NCBI GenBank assembly: GCA_947169245.1
Contig: CAMVPA010000023.1
Coordinates: 1 to 56,365, forward strand
From: an uncultured Prevotellaceae bacterium
Lineage (GTDB): Bacteria > Bacteroidota > Bacteroidia > Bacteroidales > Bacteroidaceae
DNA: 56,365 bases
Reading direction: 5' to 3'
The position numbers were made by a program, and so were the translations under genes. The stretch's first letter is position 1, and every line of letters begins with the position of its first letter. This document shows, in pieces, positions 6,937 to 16,500 of the stretch. The notes under the pieces are model-generated. The model ran no database searches. It saw only the letters and a list, made by a program, of their open reading frames with translations, and was not told the DNA's origin.

Positions 6937-9084
6937 TTACCTCTCCTTCACCCAGTAGATCATGCCGGCGGGCTTGCGGTCGTTCTCGAAGCGGTACTCG
7001 GGACGGCTGAGGAAGTTGCCGATGCGGATGTAGATGCCGTCGTCCTCCTGGTAGGCGGCGCGGAACACCTGCTTCAAGCGGGCGGAAATCTCCTTCAGCG
7101 TCACCCAGCGGCCACCATCGGGATTGGTCTTCGACGTGCCCTCGGGCTTCTCGTAGAGCGACAGCAGCTGCTCGCCGAGCTGGCTCAGCCGCTGGAAGCG
7201 CAGGTTGTGCTCCATCAGGGCGTGCTCCTCGTCGCGTTTCAGGTGGTAGCGCAGCCGCTGTTCCGACACCTCGTGCTCCAACTGGGCGTAGAGCTGGCCG
7301 TAGTCGATGGGCGTGCGGAAGTCGATGTCGCCCTCGACGGTGACGCAGATGAAGCGGCGGCTGCCGCTGGGGTCAGTCAGGGGCATGCTCTCGTTCGTCG
7401 TGCCGATGAACGAGGCGAAGCGGCGGTGGCTGGAGTAGGCCTTGCCGTAGGGTGGGCGGTACTTCAGGTCGCTGGTCGAGACGAGGTATTTCAGCACCAC
7501 CTGCTGGCGCTGGGTAATCTTGTCGAACTCGTCGAGGTTGATCAGCGCAAACGACGTCAGGCCCAGGTTCAGGTCGTTCTCGTTCTTGAAGTTGATGCGG
7601 TCGTTGTAGTACTCGCGCTGTTCACGCGGCAGCAGGATACGGCAGAAACTGGTCTTGCCGCAGCCCTGACGACCTATTAGTATAGGTACGAGCGCGTTGC
7701 CGGTGAGCTGGCCCTTGCCTCGCCAGAGGGCTACCATCGAGCGCATCCAGATGTGGAACAGCTGTGGCCACTCGTCGTAGTCGGTCTTCACCCGCCGGGC
7801 CAGCGCCTCCACGCGGTCCTGGCCGTCCCACTTCGGCAGGTGGTCCAGGAAGTCGGTCATCGGCTCATACTGGGCAATGTCGTTCGAGTCCACGTAGCGG
7901 CGTATGTCCTTGTCCCAGCACTTCACACCCTGCGACAACGCCCTCATGGTGATGGAGTTGCGCGCCTCGTCCGTCAGGTCGCTGAAGTCGAAGCCCAGCC
8001 CTGTGCGCTCCCTGTATTCGGCCACGCCGCGCATCACGTTCTTGCGCAGCTCGTAGTTGGCGTTCAGGAATGTGTCGATCTTCATCATCAGCAGCGTCTC
8101 GGCCGGCATGTTCTTCAGCGGCTTCGCAATGTTCTTGCGGCGGCGGTACTGCTGCTCGTGCTCCTCACGGTAGGCGTTCTCAAACGTCTTGCGCACCACG
8201 TCGGGATGACGGCCCAGCGTGAGGCTGAACAGCACCTGGCGCTGGGCGATGGCCATCGGCAGACCAGCCTCCTGGCAGTAGCCCGCCAGCCGCGTCAGCA
8301 TCAGCTCCGTGCGGCCCTCTTCCTCGCTGATGCCCTCCACGTCGTCATAGGCCTTCGACAGGCAGAACTGGTAGATGAGCATCATGGCGTGGTAGTTGTC
8401 GTAGCCCGGCAGTAGCGACTCCTGCGTGTCGGCATAGAGCTGTACGGGTGCGATGGCCTTCGTCGATGACGTCGCATCGGCATAGAACGGCACCGCCTGC
8501 GGATTGTAGAACAGCCCCTCGTCGCTGCTCATGTAGCAGCAGCGGTCCAGCATGGGCTCCAACTTCTCTATTGTCACGCCCAGCTGCATGTTGTAGGCCA
8601 CGCGTGCCTTCTCGTAGAGGTTCGTGTGGAACAGCCTGACGCTCTCCTCACCAGGCAGTCCGCCCTCAAACAGCTCGCCGCGACAGACAATCTTCACGCT
8701 CCTGCCGCTGGCACCAATGAAGGCCAGCAGCGTGTGTGGAATCTGCGCCGCCCCCTTGCGTACGGCCTCGGCCTCCTCGTGGCCAGCCAGGTTGTTCACC
8801 TCGAGCAGCACCAGCCCGTTGTAGCTGCGCACCACGCGCCGATGGTTCCTGTTCTCCATCGCCACGGCGAAGCACACCCGAGGCAGGTCCCGCGTGTAGC
8901 GCTCCAGCATGCTGTCCGTGACGTCGAACTTTTGCCGCAATTCTGCCACTAAGCAGACGTCGCGCACCTCGCGGCACAGCTCTTCGTACGTCTGCTGCTG
9001 AATGAGGCTGACGGCTTCTGCTATTTCCAACTGCTTGAGTGTCTCCGTGTTACGGTAGCGTTTGATGAGTGTAATCTTGTCCAT
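6937..9084 (-). CDS. VapE/DUF3874-type P-loop protein with BT4734-like N-terminal domain
   Basis: A 715-residue protein with the architecture common in Bacteroidales mobile elements: a BT4734/BF3469-like N-terminal domain (about 40-190), a linker with a PriCT-like region, a VapE-type superfamily-3 helicase-like P-loop domain with ILIGRQGCGKTSFCR (Walker A) and LINLDEFDKIT (Walker B) in the central C-terminal half, and a DUF3874-like C-terminus. Such proteins are thought to act in replication of phages or integrative elements. Here no primase, integrase or phage gene accompanies it, so it appears to be an orphan. The start at 9084 falls almost at the expected transcription start of its promoter (9089-9120), suggesting a leaderless message. 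Confidence 0.85.
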   Translation of the reverse strand: MDKITLIKRYRNTETLKQLEIAEAVSLIQQQTYEELCREVRDVCLVAELRQKFDVTDSMLERYTRDLPRVCFAVAMENRNHRRVVRSYNGLVLLEVNNLAGHEEAEAVRKGAAQIPHTLLAFIGASGRSVKIVCRGELFEGGLPGEESVRLFHTNLYEKARVAYNMQLGVTIEKLEPMLDRCCYMSSDEGLFYNPQAVPFYADATSSTKAIAPVQLYADTQESLLPGYDNYHAMMLIYQFCLSKAYDDVEGISEEEGRTELMLTRLAGYCQEAGLPMAIAQRQVLFSLTLGRHPDVVRKTFENAYREEHEQQYRRRKNIAKPLKNMPAETLLMMKIDTFLNANYELRKNVMRGVAEYRERTGLGFDFSDLTDEARNSITMRALSQGVKCWDKDIRRYVDSNDIAQYEPMTDFLDHLPKWDGQDRVEALARRVKTDYDEWPQLFHIWMRSMVALWRGKGQLTGNALVPILIGRQGCGKTSFCRILLPREQREYYNDRINFKNENDLNLGLTSFALINLDEFDKITQRQQVVLKYLVSTSDLKYRPPYGKAYSSHRRFASFIGTTNESMPLTDPSGSRRFICVTVEGDIDFRTPIDYGQLYAQLEHEVSEQRLRYHLKRDEEHALMEHNLRFQRLSQLGEQLLSLYEKPEGTSKTNPDGGRWVTLKEISARLKQVFRAAYQEDDGIYIRIGNFLSRPEYRFENDRKPAGMIYWVKER

Positions 9085-9088
9085 GCTG

Positions 9089-9120
9089 CAAAGTTACAAA
9101 AACCATTTGAAATCACAAAA
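9089..9120 (-). promoter_or_regulatory. Promoter for the VapE-like gene, probably leaderless
   Basis: TTTTG at 9116-9120 and TAACTTTG at 9089-9096, 19 nt apart, on the minus strand. The -7 box ends only 4 nt before the ATG at 9084-9082, leaving no room for a Shine-Dalgarno leader. Confidence 0.7.
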
Positions 9121-9574
9121 TCTTTTCTCTTCAAATTTCTATATTTCTCTATACATCTATACATTTTTCGTTTTATTCACTAATATTGAGTAGATTATTC
9201 GATGTATTCATACTCAAAACTAATCGATAGCTCTACATTTTTAATCTCATTTCAGGCAAATTAGCCCCCAGCCCTCCTTCCTGTCTGCGCCCCTCTCTTC
9301 ATCATTATCACACGCCACAGATTTGTTTCATATCGAGAAACATTATGTTTCATCAGTGGAAACAAAATTTTCGCGTGCTCATGGTGATGATAGAATAGCC
9401 TATAGAACAATAGATTATGCTCATTTCATCCTATTATAAGGCCATATAATCATATCTTTATGTATAGCTTCTATTTCATCCCTTTATCTATACATATTAT
9501 AACCTACATTAAATCAGTCATATAGCTATCAAATGTAGGAATGTATGCATTATCTATATTTTCTCACTGAAATC
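9121..9574. other. AT-rich intergenic stretch
   Basis: About 450 bp, visibly richer in A and T than its surroundings, with repeated tctatacat-like words but no ORF with family resemblance, no tRNA cloverleaf and no clear hairpin terminator that I can see. It separates the divergently transcribed VapE-like and DUF6078 genes. Confidence 0.5.
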
Positions 9575-9606
9575 TTTGCAAGTATGGCACATTATTATTA
9601 TCTTTG
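9575..9606 (+). promoter_or_regulatory. Promoter for the DUF6078 gene
   Basis: TTTG at 9575-9578 and TATCTTTG at 9599-9606 with 20 nt between them. It lies inside the longest ATG-initiated reading frame and therefore decides for the downstream start at 9647. Confidence 0.75.
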
Positions 9607-9646
9607 CACCCGATATGGGTGTCAACATAAACGAAGAAGAGAAAAC

Positions 9647-10090
9647 ATGAAAGAAGAAGAGATTGAAGAACGTTTCCGCGAGAAAGCTACTACCTACGTC
9701 GTCTGCTACAGCGTCGCCTGTCCACGTCGTGACCATTGTCTGCGCAGCTTCCTGAGCCGCTATGTCGCCCCAGACCGCCGGCTCGTCAGCAGCATCAACC
9801 TCTGCAATCCTGCCGTGCAACGTGACGACTGTCCTGAGTACCGCGACGACCAGCTGCGCCGTCTTCCCTATGGTCTCAAGCCACTCTACCACGACATGCC
9901 CCGCCTTGTGGAGCGTGCCGTTAAGAACCGCCTCATCAGCCTGTGGTCGCGCAAGCGCTACTACCAATATCATAACGGCACGCGCCCCCTCACACCCGAC
10001 ATCGAGCAGACCCTCCGCGACACCCTCATCTCCGTCGGCTGGCAACACGAACCCACCTTCCTCGGCTACGTCGAAGATTTTCTGTGGTAG
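9647..10090 (+). CDS. DUF6078 family protein
   Basis: A 147-residue protein resembling the DUF6078 family of Bacteroidota, of unknown function. It has several conserved cysteines (VACPRRDHCLR near residue 23, NLCNPAV and DDCPEYR about residues 50-65), so it may bind a metal, and a basic RLISLWSRKRYY segment. The start at ATG 9647 follows the promoter at 9575-9606; the frame continues 5' to 9545 but that part precedes the transcription start. The end of the gene converges with a pseudogene 4 nt away. Confidence 0.75.
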   Translation: MKEEEIEERFREKATTYVVCYSVACPRRDHCLRSFLSRYVAPDRRLVSSINLCNPAVQRDDCPEYRDDQLRRLPYGLKPLYHDMPRLVERAVKNRLISLWSRKRYYQYHNGTRPLTPDIEQTLRDTLISVGWQHEPTFLGYVEDFLW

Positions 10091-10094
10091 TCGG

Positions 10095-11598
10095 TCACAG
10101 CAGGTATCCGTGCTTCTTCAGCTCGTCGGTGAACTTCTTGAGGTCGTCCTTCTTCACTAACAGGAGGTAGCCCTCGGCGCGTGTCACCATCTGGCGCAGC
10201 TTTGCATCGGTAGTCAGGAGTTGTATTAGCTCGGTGTTGTTGGGGTCGATGCGGTATTTCTGGAAGTTTGTGTGGTCGGCCCGCAAGGGGTTGCAATGGA
10301 GCAGTAGGGAGTCGAAGAAGCGCTTCCAGAGCGGCGGCAGCTCGTGGCTGACGAATTGCTTGAAGATGCCGATTTTCTCCTCCACGTCGTGTTGTGTGTA
10401 ACAGTTGGCTAAGAAGCTCTCTGCTGAGGTCTCGAAGCGGTTGCGCGAGATGGCCACCGAGGTGTCGAGCAGCAGCTGCGCGTAAGGGTTGGGGTCGGCC
10501 AGGGAGCGTATGATGAGCCGGTCGGGGTCAAGTTCGAAATAGGCAATGTCCTCTTGCTGTGGTGCCTCGTAGTCGTCGTCGATGCCGAGCACGTAGCGTC
10601 CTAACGGTGTCAGGCGTATGAATTCGGCTCTGGCGTATGGTTGAAGTCGATCATCGTCTTGCGCAGTCCCTTGATGTGTGGCAACAGTACCGATGGCAGG
10701 TAGTAACGCAGGGTTCTGATGTTGTCCATCATCATTCGAAGGGTGGCGGGATAGTCGTTGCTGGTCTTGTTTTTCTTGTTGATATAGTAGTAGGTGAGTG
10801 TCAGCGACGAGATGTAGAAGTTTGCGTGGATGGCCGACTGCAGGGTGGGCGGCCCGTCGAAGGAGTCGGCTTTGCCGCTTTGCGCCTTGAAGAATTCCGT
10901 CATTCCCAGTTGCTTGGCTGTCCGTTTTATGTCGGCCTGTGATACGCCTTTGGCCGTCATGTTCAGCTTGCCTGTCTGTATCAGGCTGGAGAACAGGCTG
11001 AACTTCGTGACGCACTCCTCCTCCATGTTGAAATGCAGCAGTTCATCAGGCAGTTCATAGACCGTTGGATCGCCGAATGTCTCTGGATGGAAGATGGGGT
11101 AGAACAGTCCTTGCACATTGCTCTTGATGTGAATGAAGTATCTCTCTGCCCGGTAGCCCCACCGTTCTTTTTCGGCCGACAGGCTGCGTTTGAGGTCGAA
11201 GAAGTCGAAGCCTCGCCGTTTCCAGCCCACTTCTTCGTAGTAGTAGGAAAAGTGAGGTTGGTTGAAGAGTGTGTCTGTAGTTTTGAGAATCTGATTGGCT
11301 TCCTCTTCGGAGCAATAGATGTTGATCAGCATGTGTCGCCAAAGGTCGCGCATCTCCTCGCTTAGCGTGTTGACGTAAGGCTGTAGGTTGCGTATGTCAG
11401 CGAGGATATAGGCCAATGCGCGTGCCATCGGCTCCTTGTAGCTGTTCATCGAGAACAGCGGCAACACGTCGTTGGCCGGCACGCGTTTGCCGTTGGCTTT
11501 CTGCAAATACAGCAGCCTGTTCTTCAACATGGGGTGAAACATCAGTCCCTGTTTGTAGAGGTCGTTCTTGGTGAAGCGTGATACCAGGGTTCCACAAT
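10095..11598 (-). pseudogene. Frameshifted hypothetical gene (helicase-associated type)
   Basis: Two overlapping minus frames together give about 500 residues of one protein. About 11598-10630 encodes SRFTKNDLYKQGLMFHPM onward, and 10640-10095 continues in another frame from YARAEFIRLTPLGRYVLG to the end. The switch lies at about 10620-10645, consistent with a one-base indel. The C-terminus (LRQMVTRAEGYLLLVKKDDL...HGYLL) resembles the XPB/Ssl2-like helicase-associated region. The 5' end is fused to the SNF2 remnant with no start codon of its own before 11542. The sequence is otherwise well preserved, so the break is recent or a sequencing error. I do not know a specific function. Confidence 0.7.
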
Positions 11599-12174
11599 GT
11601 AGACGGTGTCGGCCACCGTCAGGTTCAGTCCCACGCCGCCCGTCTTCAGCGTCATGAGTAGTGCGCGGCAGCCTGGGTCGTTCTGGAATCGCTCTACTAC
11701 GGCCCGGCGGTCGTGGGTGGAGCCAGTCATGGTGGTATAGTCGATGCCCATCTCCGTCAGCCGTTCGCCGACGAGCTCGATGCCGGCGATGAAGTTGAAG
11801 AAGATGACCACCTTATGTCCGCCGGCCACCAGTTCCTCGACCTGCTCAATGAGCAGCGGAATTTTGGGCGAGGCGATGTTGCCGTCGCTCAGCAACTGGA
11901 ACCGCTGCAGCGGCTGCCCCTCCGTGCGGGCCTTCAAGGTGGGCGAGATGATGGCTCCCTTCCCGTCTCCGGTTTCTTCCTCCATACACAGCACAATCTC
12001 CGCCTGCTCGTGGCTCACCGTGACGGGCTGCATCTTGCTGTCTACCAGCCTGTCGCAGTTCAGTAGGGCAAAGAGCAGCGTCGGCTGATAGCGTAGTTCA
12101 AAACGCTTGTCGCCGCCACTCCAGTTGATGGAGTAGAGGTCAGCCGTCTTGACGTCGTCGAGTATGCGCAGCAC
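11542..12174 (-). pseudogene. SNF2-family helicase, C-terminal-domain remnant
   Basis: The frame encodes the second RecA-like domain of an SNF2/Swi2 ATPase: HKVVIFFNFIAGIELVGERL (motif IV region), DYTTMTGSTHDRRAVVERFQ, then LLMTLKTGGVGLNLTVADTV (motif V). It stops at VEPWYH, exactly where the arginine-finger motif VI (QAxxRxHRIGQ) should begin, and runs into the next gene out of frame. The N-terminal RecA-like domain with Walker A/B is absent: a TAG precedes TGSTFNVLRIL in this frame. A perfect minus-strand promoter remains at 12249-12280. It is therefore a double-ended deletion product. Confidence 0.85.
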
Positions 12175-12248
12175 GTTGAACGTACTGCCTGTCTAAGAAT
12201 CCACTTTTCTCCATGCTTGTGTGTGTACTTTATTCGTTCTTCAGTTTG

Positions 12249-12280
12249 CAAAGATACTAATAAGCGGTTGAAATGCAAAA
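12249..12280 (-). promoter_or_regulatory. Promoter left upstream of the SNF2 remnant
   Basis: TTTTG (12276-12280) and TATCTTTG (12249-12256) on the minus strand, 19 nt apart. It probably still drives transcription through the pseudogenes. Confidence 0.75.
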
Positions 12281-12295
12281 TTAACGGCGCTATTT

Positions 12296-12327
12296 TTTGG
12301 AGGTCTCGATTCTTTGTCGTACTTTTG
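12296..12327 (+). promoter_or_regulatory. Promoter for the BASS transporter gene
   Basis: TTTG at 12296-12299 and TACTTTTG at 12320-12327, 20 nt apart, back to back with the minus-strand promoter of the SNF2 remnant. It supports a start at ATG 12393. Confidence 0.65.
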
Positions 12328-12392
12328 CGGCGTCGTAAAGACAAAGGAAGCCCGTGGCTTCGTGAATAGCATTGAGAAGAACTGAAGTAAGA

Positions 12393-13421
12393 ATGGACGT
12401 CATACGGTTTATCAAGGACTGGACGCTGCCCGTGGCCATGGGCGCGGGGGCGGTGTTGTATCTGGTGTTTGCCTTCACGCCTCAGCTTGACGAGGCGGCG
12501 ACGGCGCTTGGACCGTTTTTCGCTGCTATTCTGCCGCTATTCATGTTTCTTGTCCTATTTGTCACTTTCTGCAAGGTCGACTTCCGCCAGCTGCGTCCCG
12601 TGGCGTGGCATGGATGGGTGGTGCTGTTTCAAGTGCTGTTCGTCGGGGTGATTATGGCTATACTGGTGTATGGTGAGGGGCTTTCGAAGTGCGACACACT
12701 ATCCTCGTACCCCCGTACCCCCGCACCTTCGTACCCCCGAGTCACGGGCTGGTACGGCGGCGCGAAGGTGCTGATGGAGGCGCTGCTGATGTGCTGCATC
12801 TCGCCCTGCGCGACGGCGGCGGCTGTGGTGACGCAGAAGCTGGGCGGCTCGCTGGAGCAGATGACGACCTACACGTTCCTGTCGAACTTCCTGACGGTGC
12901 TGCTGGCGCCCGTCTGCTTCCCGCTCATCGAGAAGGGGGCCGACATCACGTTCATGGCGGCGTTCACGAAGATACTGCACGAGGTGTTCCTGGTGCTGGT
13001 CATGCCGATGGCGCTGGCCTACGTCGTGAAGCACTATGTGAAGCCCTTGCACCGCCGCATCGTCAGCGTGCGCGACCTCTCATACTACCTGTGGGCCTGT
13101 TCGCTGATGATTGTCACTGGCACCACGGTGAAGAACATCGTCCATGCCCAGGTCTCCGTGTGGCTGCTCTCGGCCATCGCCCTGCTGGGTCTGATTGTCT
13201 GTATCGTCCAGTTTGCCGTCGGCCGCTACATAGGCCATTACTTCGGACACACGCAGGAGGCCGGTCAGGCGCTGGGGCAGAAGAATACCGCCTTTGCCAT
13301 CTGGCTCTCCTCAGCCTATCTCAACCCCCTCTCTTCTGTCGGTCCCGGCTGCTACATCCTGTGGCAGAACATCGTGAACTCGGTGGAGATATGGCAGCAA
13401 CGCAAACTTGCCCGGCGCTGA
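12393..13421 (+). CDS. Bile acid:sodium symporter (BASS) family transporter
   Basis: A 342-residue integral membrane protein with about nine hydrophobic segments. The LLMCCISPCATAAAVVTQKL and TYTFLSNFLTVLLAPVCF stretches match the crossover region of the BASS/SLC10 fold, and GQKNTAFAIWLSSAYLNPLS the C-terminal crossover. Substrate is not predictable; relatives carry bile acids, organic anions or pantoate. Residues about 101-118 are encoded by a cgtaccccc tandem repeat and read SSYPRTPAPSYPR, an unusual loop between transmembrane segments that I take as an inserted repeat. ATG 12393 is preferred over 12372 because the protein then begins MDVIRFIKDWTLP with the first helix. It stands alone, convergent with the 2802-residue gene. 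Confidence 0.85.
   Translation: MDVIRFIKDWTLPVAMGAGAVLYLVFAFTPQLDEAATALGPFFAAILPLFMFLVLFVTFCKVDFRQLRPVAWHGWVVLFQVLFVGVIMAILVYGEGLSKCDTLSSYPRTPAPSYPRVTGWYGGAKVLMEALLMCCISPCATAAAVVTQKLGGSLEQMTTYTFLSNFLTVLLAPVCFPLIEKGADITFMAAFTKILHEVFLVLVMPMALAYVVKHYVKPLHRRIVSVRDLSYYLWACSLMIVTGTTVKNIVHAQVSVWLLSAIALLGLIVCIVQFAVGRYIGHYFGHTQEAGQALGQKNTAFAIWLSSAYLNPLSSVGPGCYILWQNIVNSVEIWQQRKLARR
12701..12748. repeat. cgtaccccc tandem repeat inside the BASS gene
   Basis: About four imperfect units of ctcgtacccccg/cgcacctt occur in frame in a loop between transmembrane segments. The same unit type makes up part of the lpxB insertion at 53110-53200. Confidence 0.75.
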
Positions 13422-13493
13422 TGCAGCGGGAACGGTGACTATGTCCGACGGAGCCCCGGCGGTTGTCTCACGATGACCTTGAGCTTTCAGCTC

Positions 13494-13519
13494 GAGCTCG
13501 TTCACGTTCGAACGAACTC
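13494..13519. terminator. Hairpin between convergent genes
   Basis: GAGCTCGTTC (13494-13503) and GAACGAACTC (13510-13519) pair at 9 of 10 positions around a 6-nt loop. It lies between the BASS gene and the end of the 2802-residue gene, but no T-run follows on either strand, so a terminator role is only likely by position. Confidence 0.35.
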
Positions 13520-13539
13520 AAGCAAGCTCGGTTCGTTGC

Positions 13540-16500
13540 TCACTTAATCACGACCTTGCGTCCGTTCTTGATGTAGAGACCCTTCTTGGGCGTGTTGACG
13601 CGACGGCCGTCGAGCGAGTGGTAGAGGACTGGGGCTTCTGAGGTTTCTGAACCCGCTGGAGAAACGGCGGGCACCTCTGGGATTGCTGTCGGGTCGGTGA
13701 AGTCAATCTCGCGGATACCCAAGCTATTGCGGCGGCTCGATGATGCCGGGAACGTGTTCCACAGGGCAACAGGGAGTTGGGCGGTGGGGACGAGCAGATA
13801 GGCTGTGTTTGCCGCCATGGTGTTCAGCTCGTCGCAGCGTGCCTGGTCGTAGCTGACACCAGGATCGCTGGTCTTCCAGATATGCAGACGGTGGAATCCT
13901 GCAGCATCAGCATTGTCGATGGTCTCCCATGTCTTATTCTCCACTGTTGTGTTGCCATACACCACGTACTTCCAATGTACGTTGGTCAGCATAAAGCGGT
14001 TATAGCTGCCATTGTTATCGCCCGTGTCATCAACGGCATCTTCGTTGTCGTCTAATAATCCATTGTCGGCCTCCTTGGTCAGCATACGCGCTTCGAGGTT
14101 GGCCATCATCATGTTTCCATCGGCTTTGAACTTCATGTCGTTGTAAGGAATGACCGATGTGCTGACAGCCGGATAGAATAGGGGAACGCGGCGCAGGCTG
14201 TTCGTGGTGTTGAGGTTGGCTTTGCCGAGGTTCGACGCGTCGTCGACTTTCAGTACTACACCGGCCTTTGCGGGTACGCCCATATTCTCGGCGACGCGCT
14301 GCAGTGCGACGGTAGCCGTCTTCAGGTCATAGCTGTCGTAGCTGACAGTATGGGCGTTGGCATCGTTCACGGTGAAATAGCCCGTCAGCGTGTGGTCGAT
14401 AGAGTGTCGGCGACTTTCGGTGGCCCAGCCTACGCCGCCCACCTCATGTATGTCCTTCAGAATATGGGTGACGCCAATCTCATAGATGTTCGTACCCTCG
14501 GCAAAGGTGACGTCGGCGTTGCCAGGACTTGTCACCTTATATTTATAGATGCCTGTTCGTGCATCGGGACCGTCGTTGTCGCCATTCTCATAGACCTTGG
14601 TAGCGTTGGTGATGGCTGTGGGCTCAGTGTCGGCGCTGATGTATATCCAGTCTTGTTTGCGCACGCCATGCTCATCCAGAGCGTTCAGGTCAGGGATGGT
14701 CAGTGTTGTGGCCGATGCTGTGAAGAGATTGTGAGTCATGCCTGTGGGCACGGTGCTCTTGGTGATGGTCACGCTGTTTAAGTAACTGGTCAGACCGTTG
14801 TTGTAGACGTAGATCTGGTTTAAGCCCTCAATGCCATCGCCCACGGTGACGGTATACTCCAACACATCCTCCTCATTGGTCTTTGTCAGCGACAGCGAAA
14901 CAATGTTGGTGGCACCAACGGCATTGGTCAGGTTTGTCCAGAAGGCCAGTCCACCGTTCTCGTTGTCCGACCATGCCTTCAGCTGTATGACATCACCGGC
15001 CGCAAAGGCACGCTGTGGTTTCAGCAAGACATAACTGCCCGCATTACACTTGTAGGTATAGCCTGTTGCAGACTTGTCGGTGGTGCAGCTTTCAAAGTTG
15101 TTTGCGCCGAAATAGATATATCCATTTCCTGCACTAATGTCTGAGCCGACGGCAGTACTCGTACTCGTGACGCTGTATGTCAGCAGGTCGTTCGCGTCGC
15201 CGGCAGCGTGCTTAGGACTCTTGACCTTCTGTCGGGTGGCACTTGGCGTAGTGTTGATGGAAAACAGTATCTTGCCGCTCACCCCCAGTCCGTTCAGTTC
15301 GTCGAAGCCTCGGCCGCCGATGCGGTTTTCGCCCCTTGCACCCAGTATGCGGTCGGTACTCAGTAGCTCACTGCCTGGCACGTAGAGCGAGGCACCTTTC
15401 GAGTCAGTGTTCATCTGGTAGACATCGGCTGCATTGGCAATCTTAATCCAGTTCGGATGATCGCTCTTGATGTTGTTGTAGACGTTGTCGGCCAGTCCCT
15501 CTACCTCACCGCTCGATATACTTGTAAAGTTCCAGGTATGGGGGTAGTCCTGATGCGGCTTCACGCCCACATTCAGCGTGTAGTCTGGCGTGTAGCCGAT
15601 AAGGTAACGGCCCTCCACGGTGTAGTTGTTCATGCGTAGCACCACCTTGCCGTAGCCATTGCCCACGGTGAGCAGACCGTCCTCATACTCCACGCCGCCC
15701 TCAGAGAACCATTTCACGTGTTCAAGCGTCATGGTCAGGTTCTTCCTTCCGTCTTTCAGCCTCTGTGTCAGGGCGCTATTCACCCAGTAGCGGCACTCCG
15801 TCTTGTTAGCTTCGCTGTAGTCTTCTATAACATCTGGCTGTTCGCCCTTGAACACATACTCGCAGGGACCTGTTGACGTAGACCAAAGAGGGTGACAGTA
15901 GCTGAGCAAAATATCCAGCTCTTCATCCTCATCCTTTAGCAGCAAATTGGGCGCCATCGTCTCTTGGTCTTTCAGTTTAATCTCAGTCATGGTGTGCTTG
16001 TAGATACCGCCGTCGTATATCTCTATGCTCAGCACGTCTAAGTAGCCCTCGTCCACTAACTCGAAGGTGACGTCGAATTCATTCGGATGGGCTATCTTGT
16101 CCGGGTTGTCGTTGGCACGCATGTCATGGGCAATGAAGGTATAGTAGCCGGGGATGAAGCGCGAACCGTCGCTGTTGAGTGCTTCCCATTCCGTCTGCGA
16201 ACGGGTGATGGTGAACTGCTCCGTCACAGGTTTTCCACGCAGGTCGCTGACGTTGTGGCCTATCAGGATGGCACCGTTGTTTGGAATCACACGGCTCAGG
16301 TTCAGGCTTACAAAGTCGCCCTCCTTCAACTTGGGTATGGTGATGGACGCGTTGTTGTGGATGCCTATGTGGTTGTAGGCATATTTGTTGCTGGGGTCAC
16401 GGGCAGGCTGGTCAACGTAGAATCCCTGGTTGCCCGTCTCTATCTGCAAGCCTGCCGTCTCTTGTACGTAGAAAGCGTTGTCGCCCTTCATGGAACGGTC

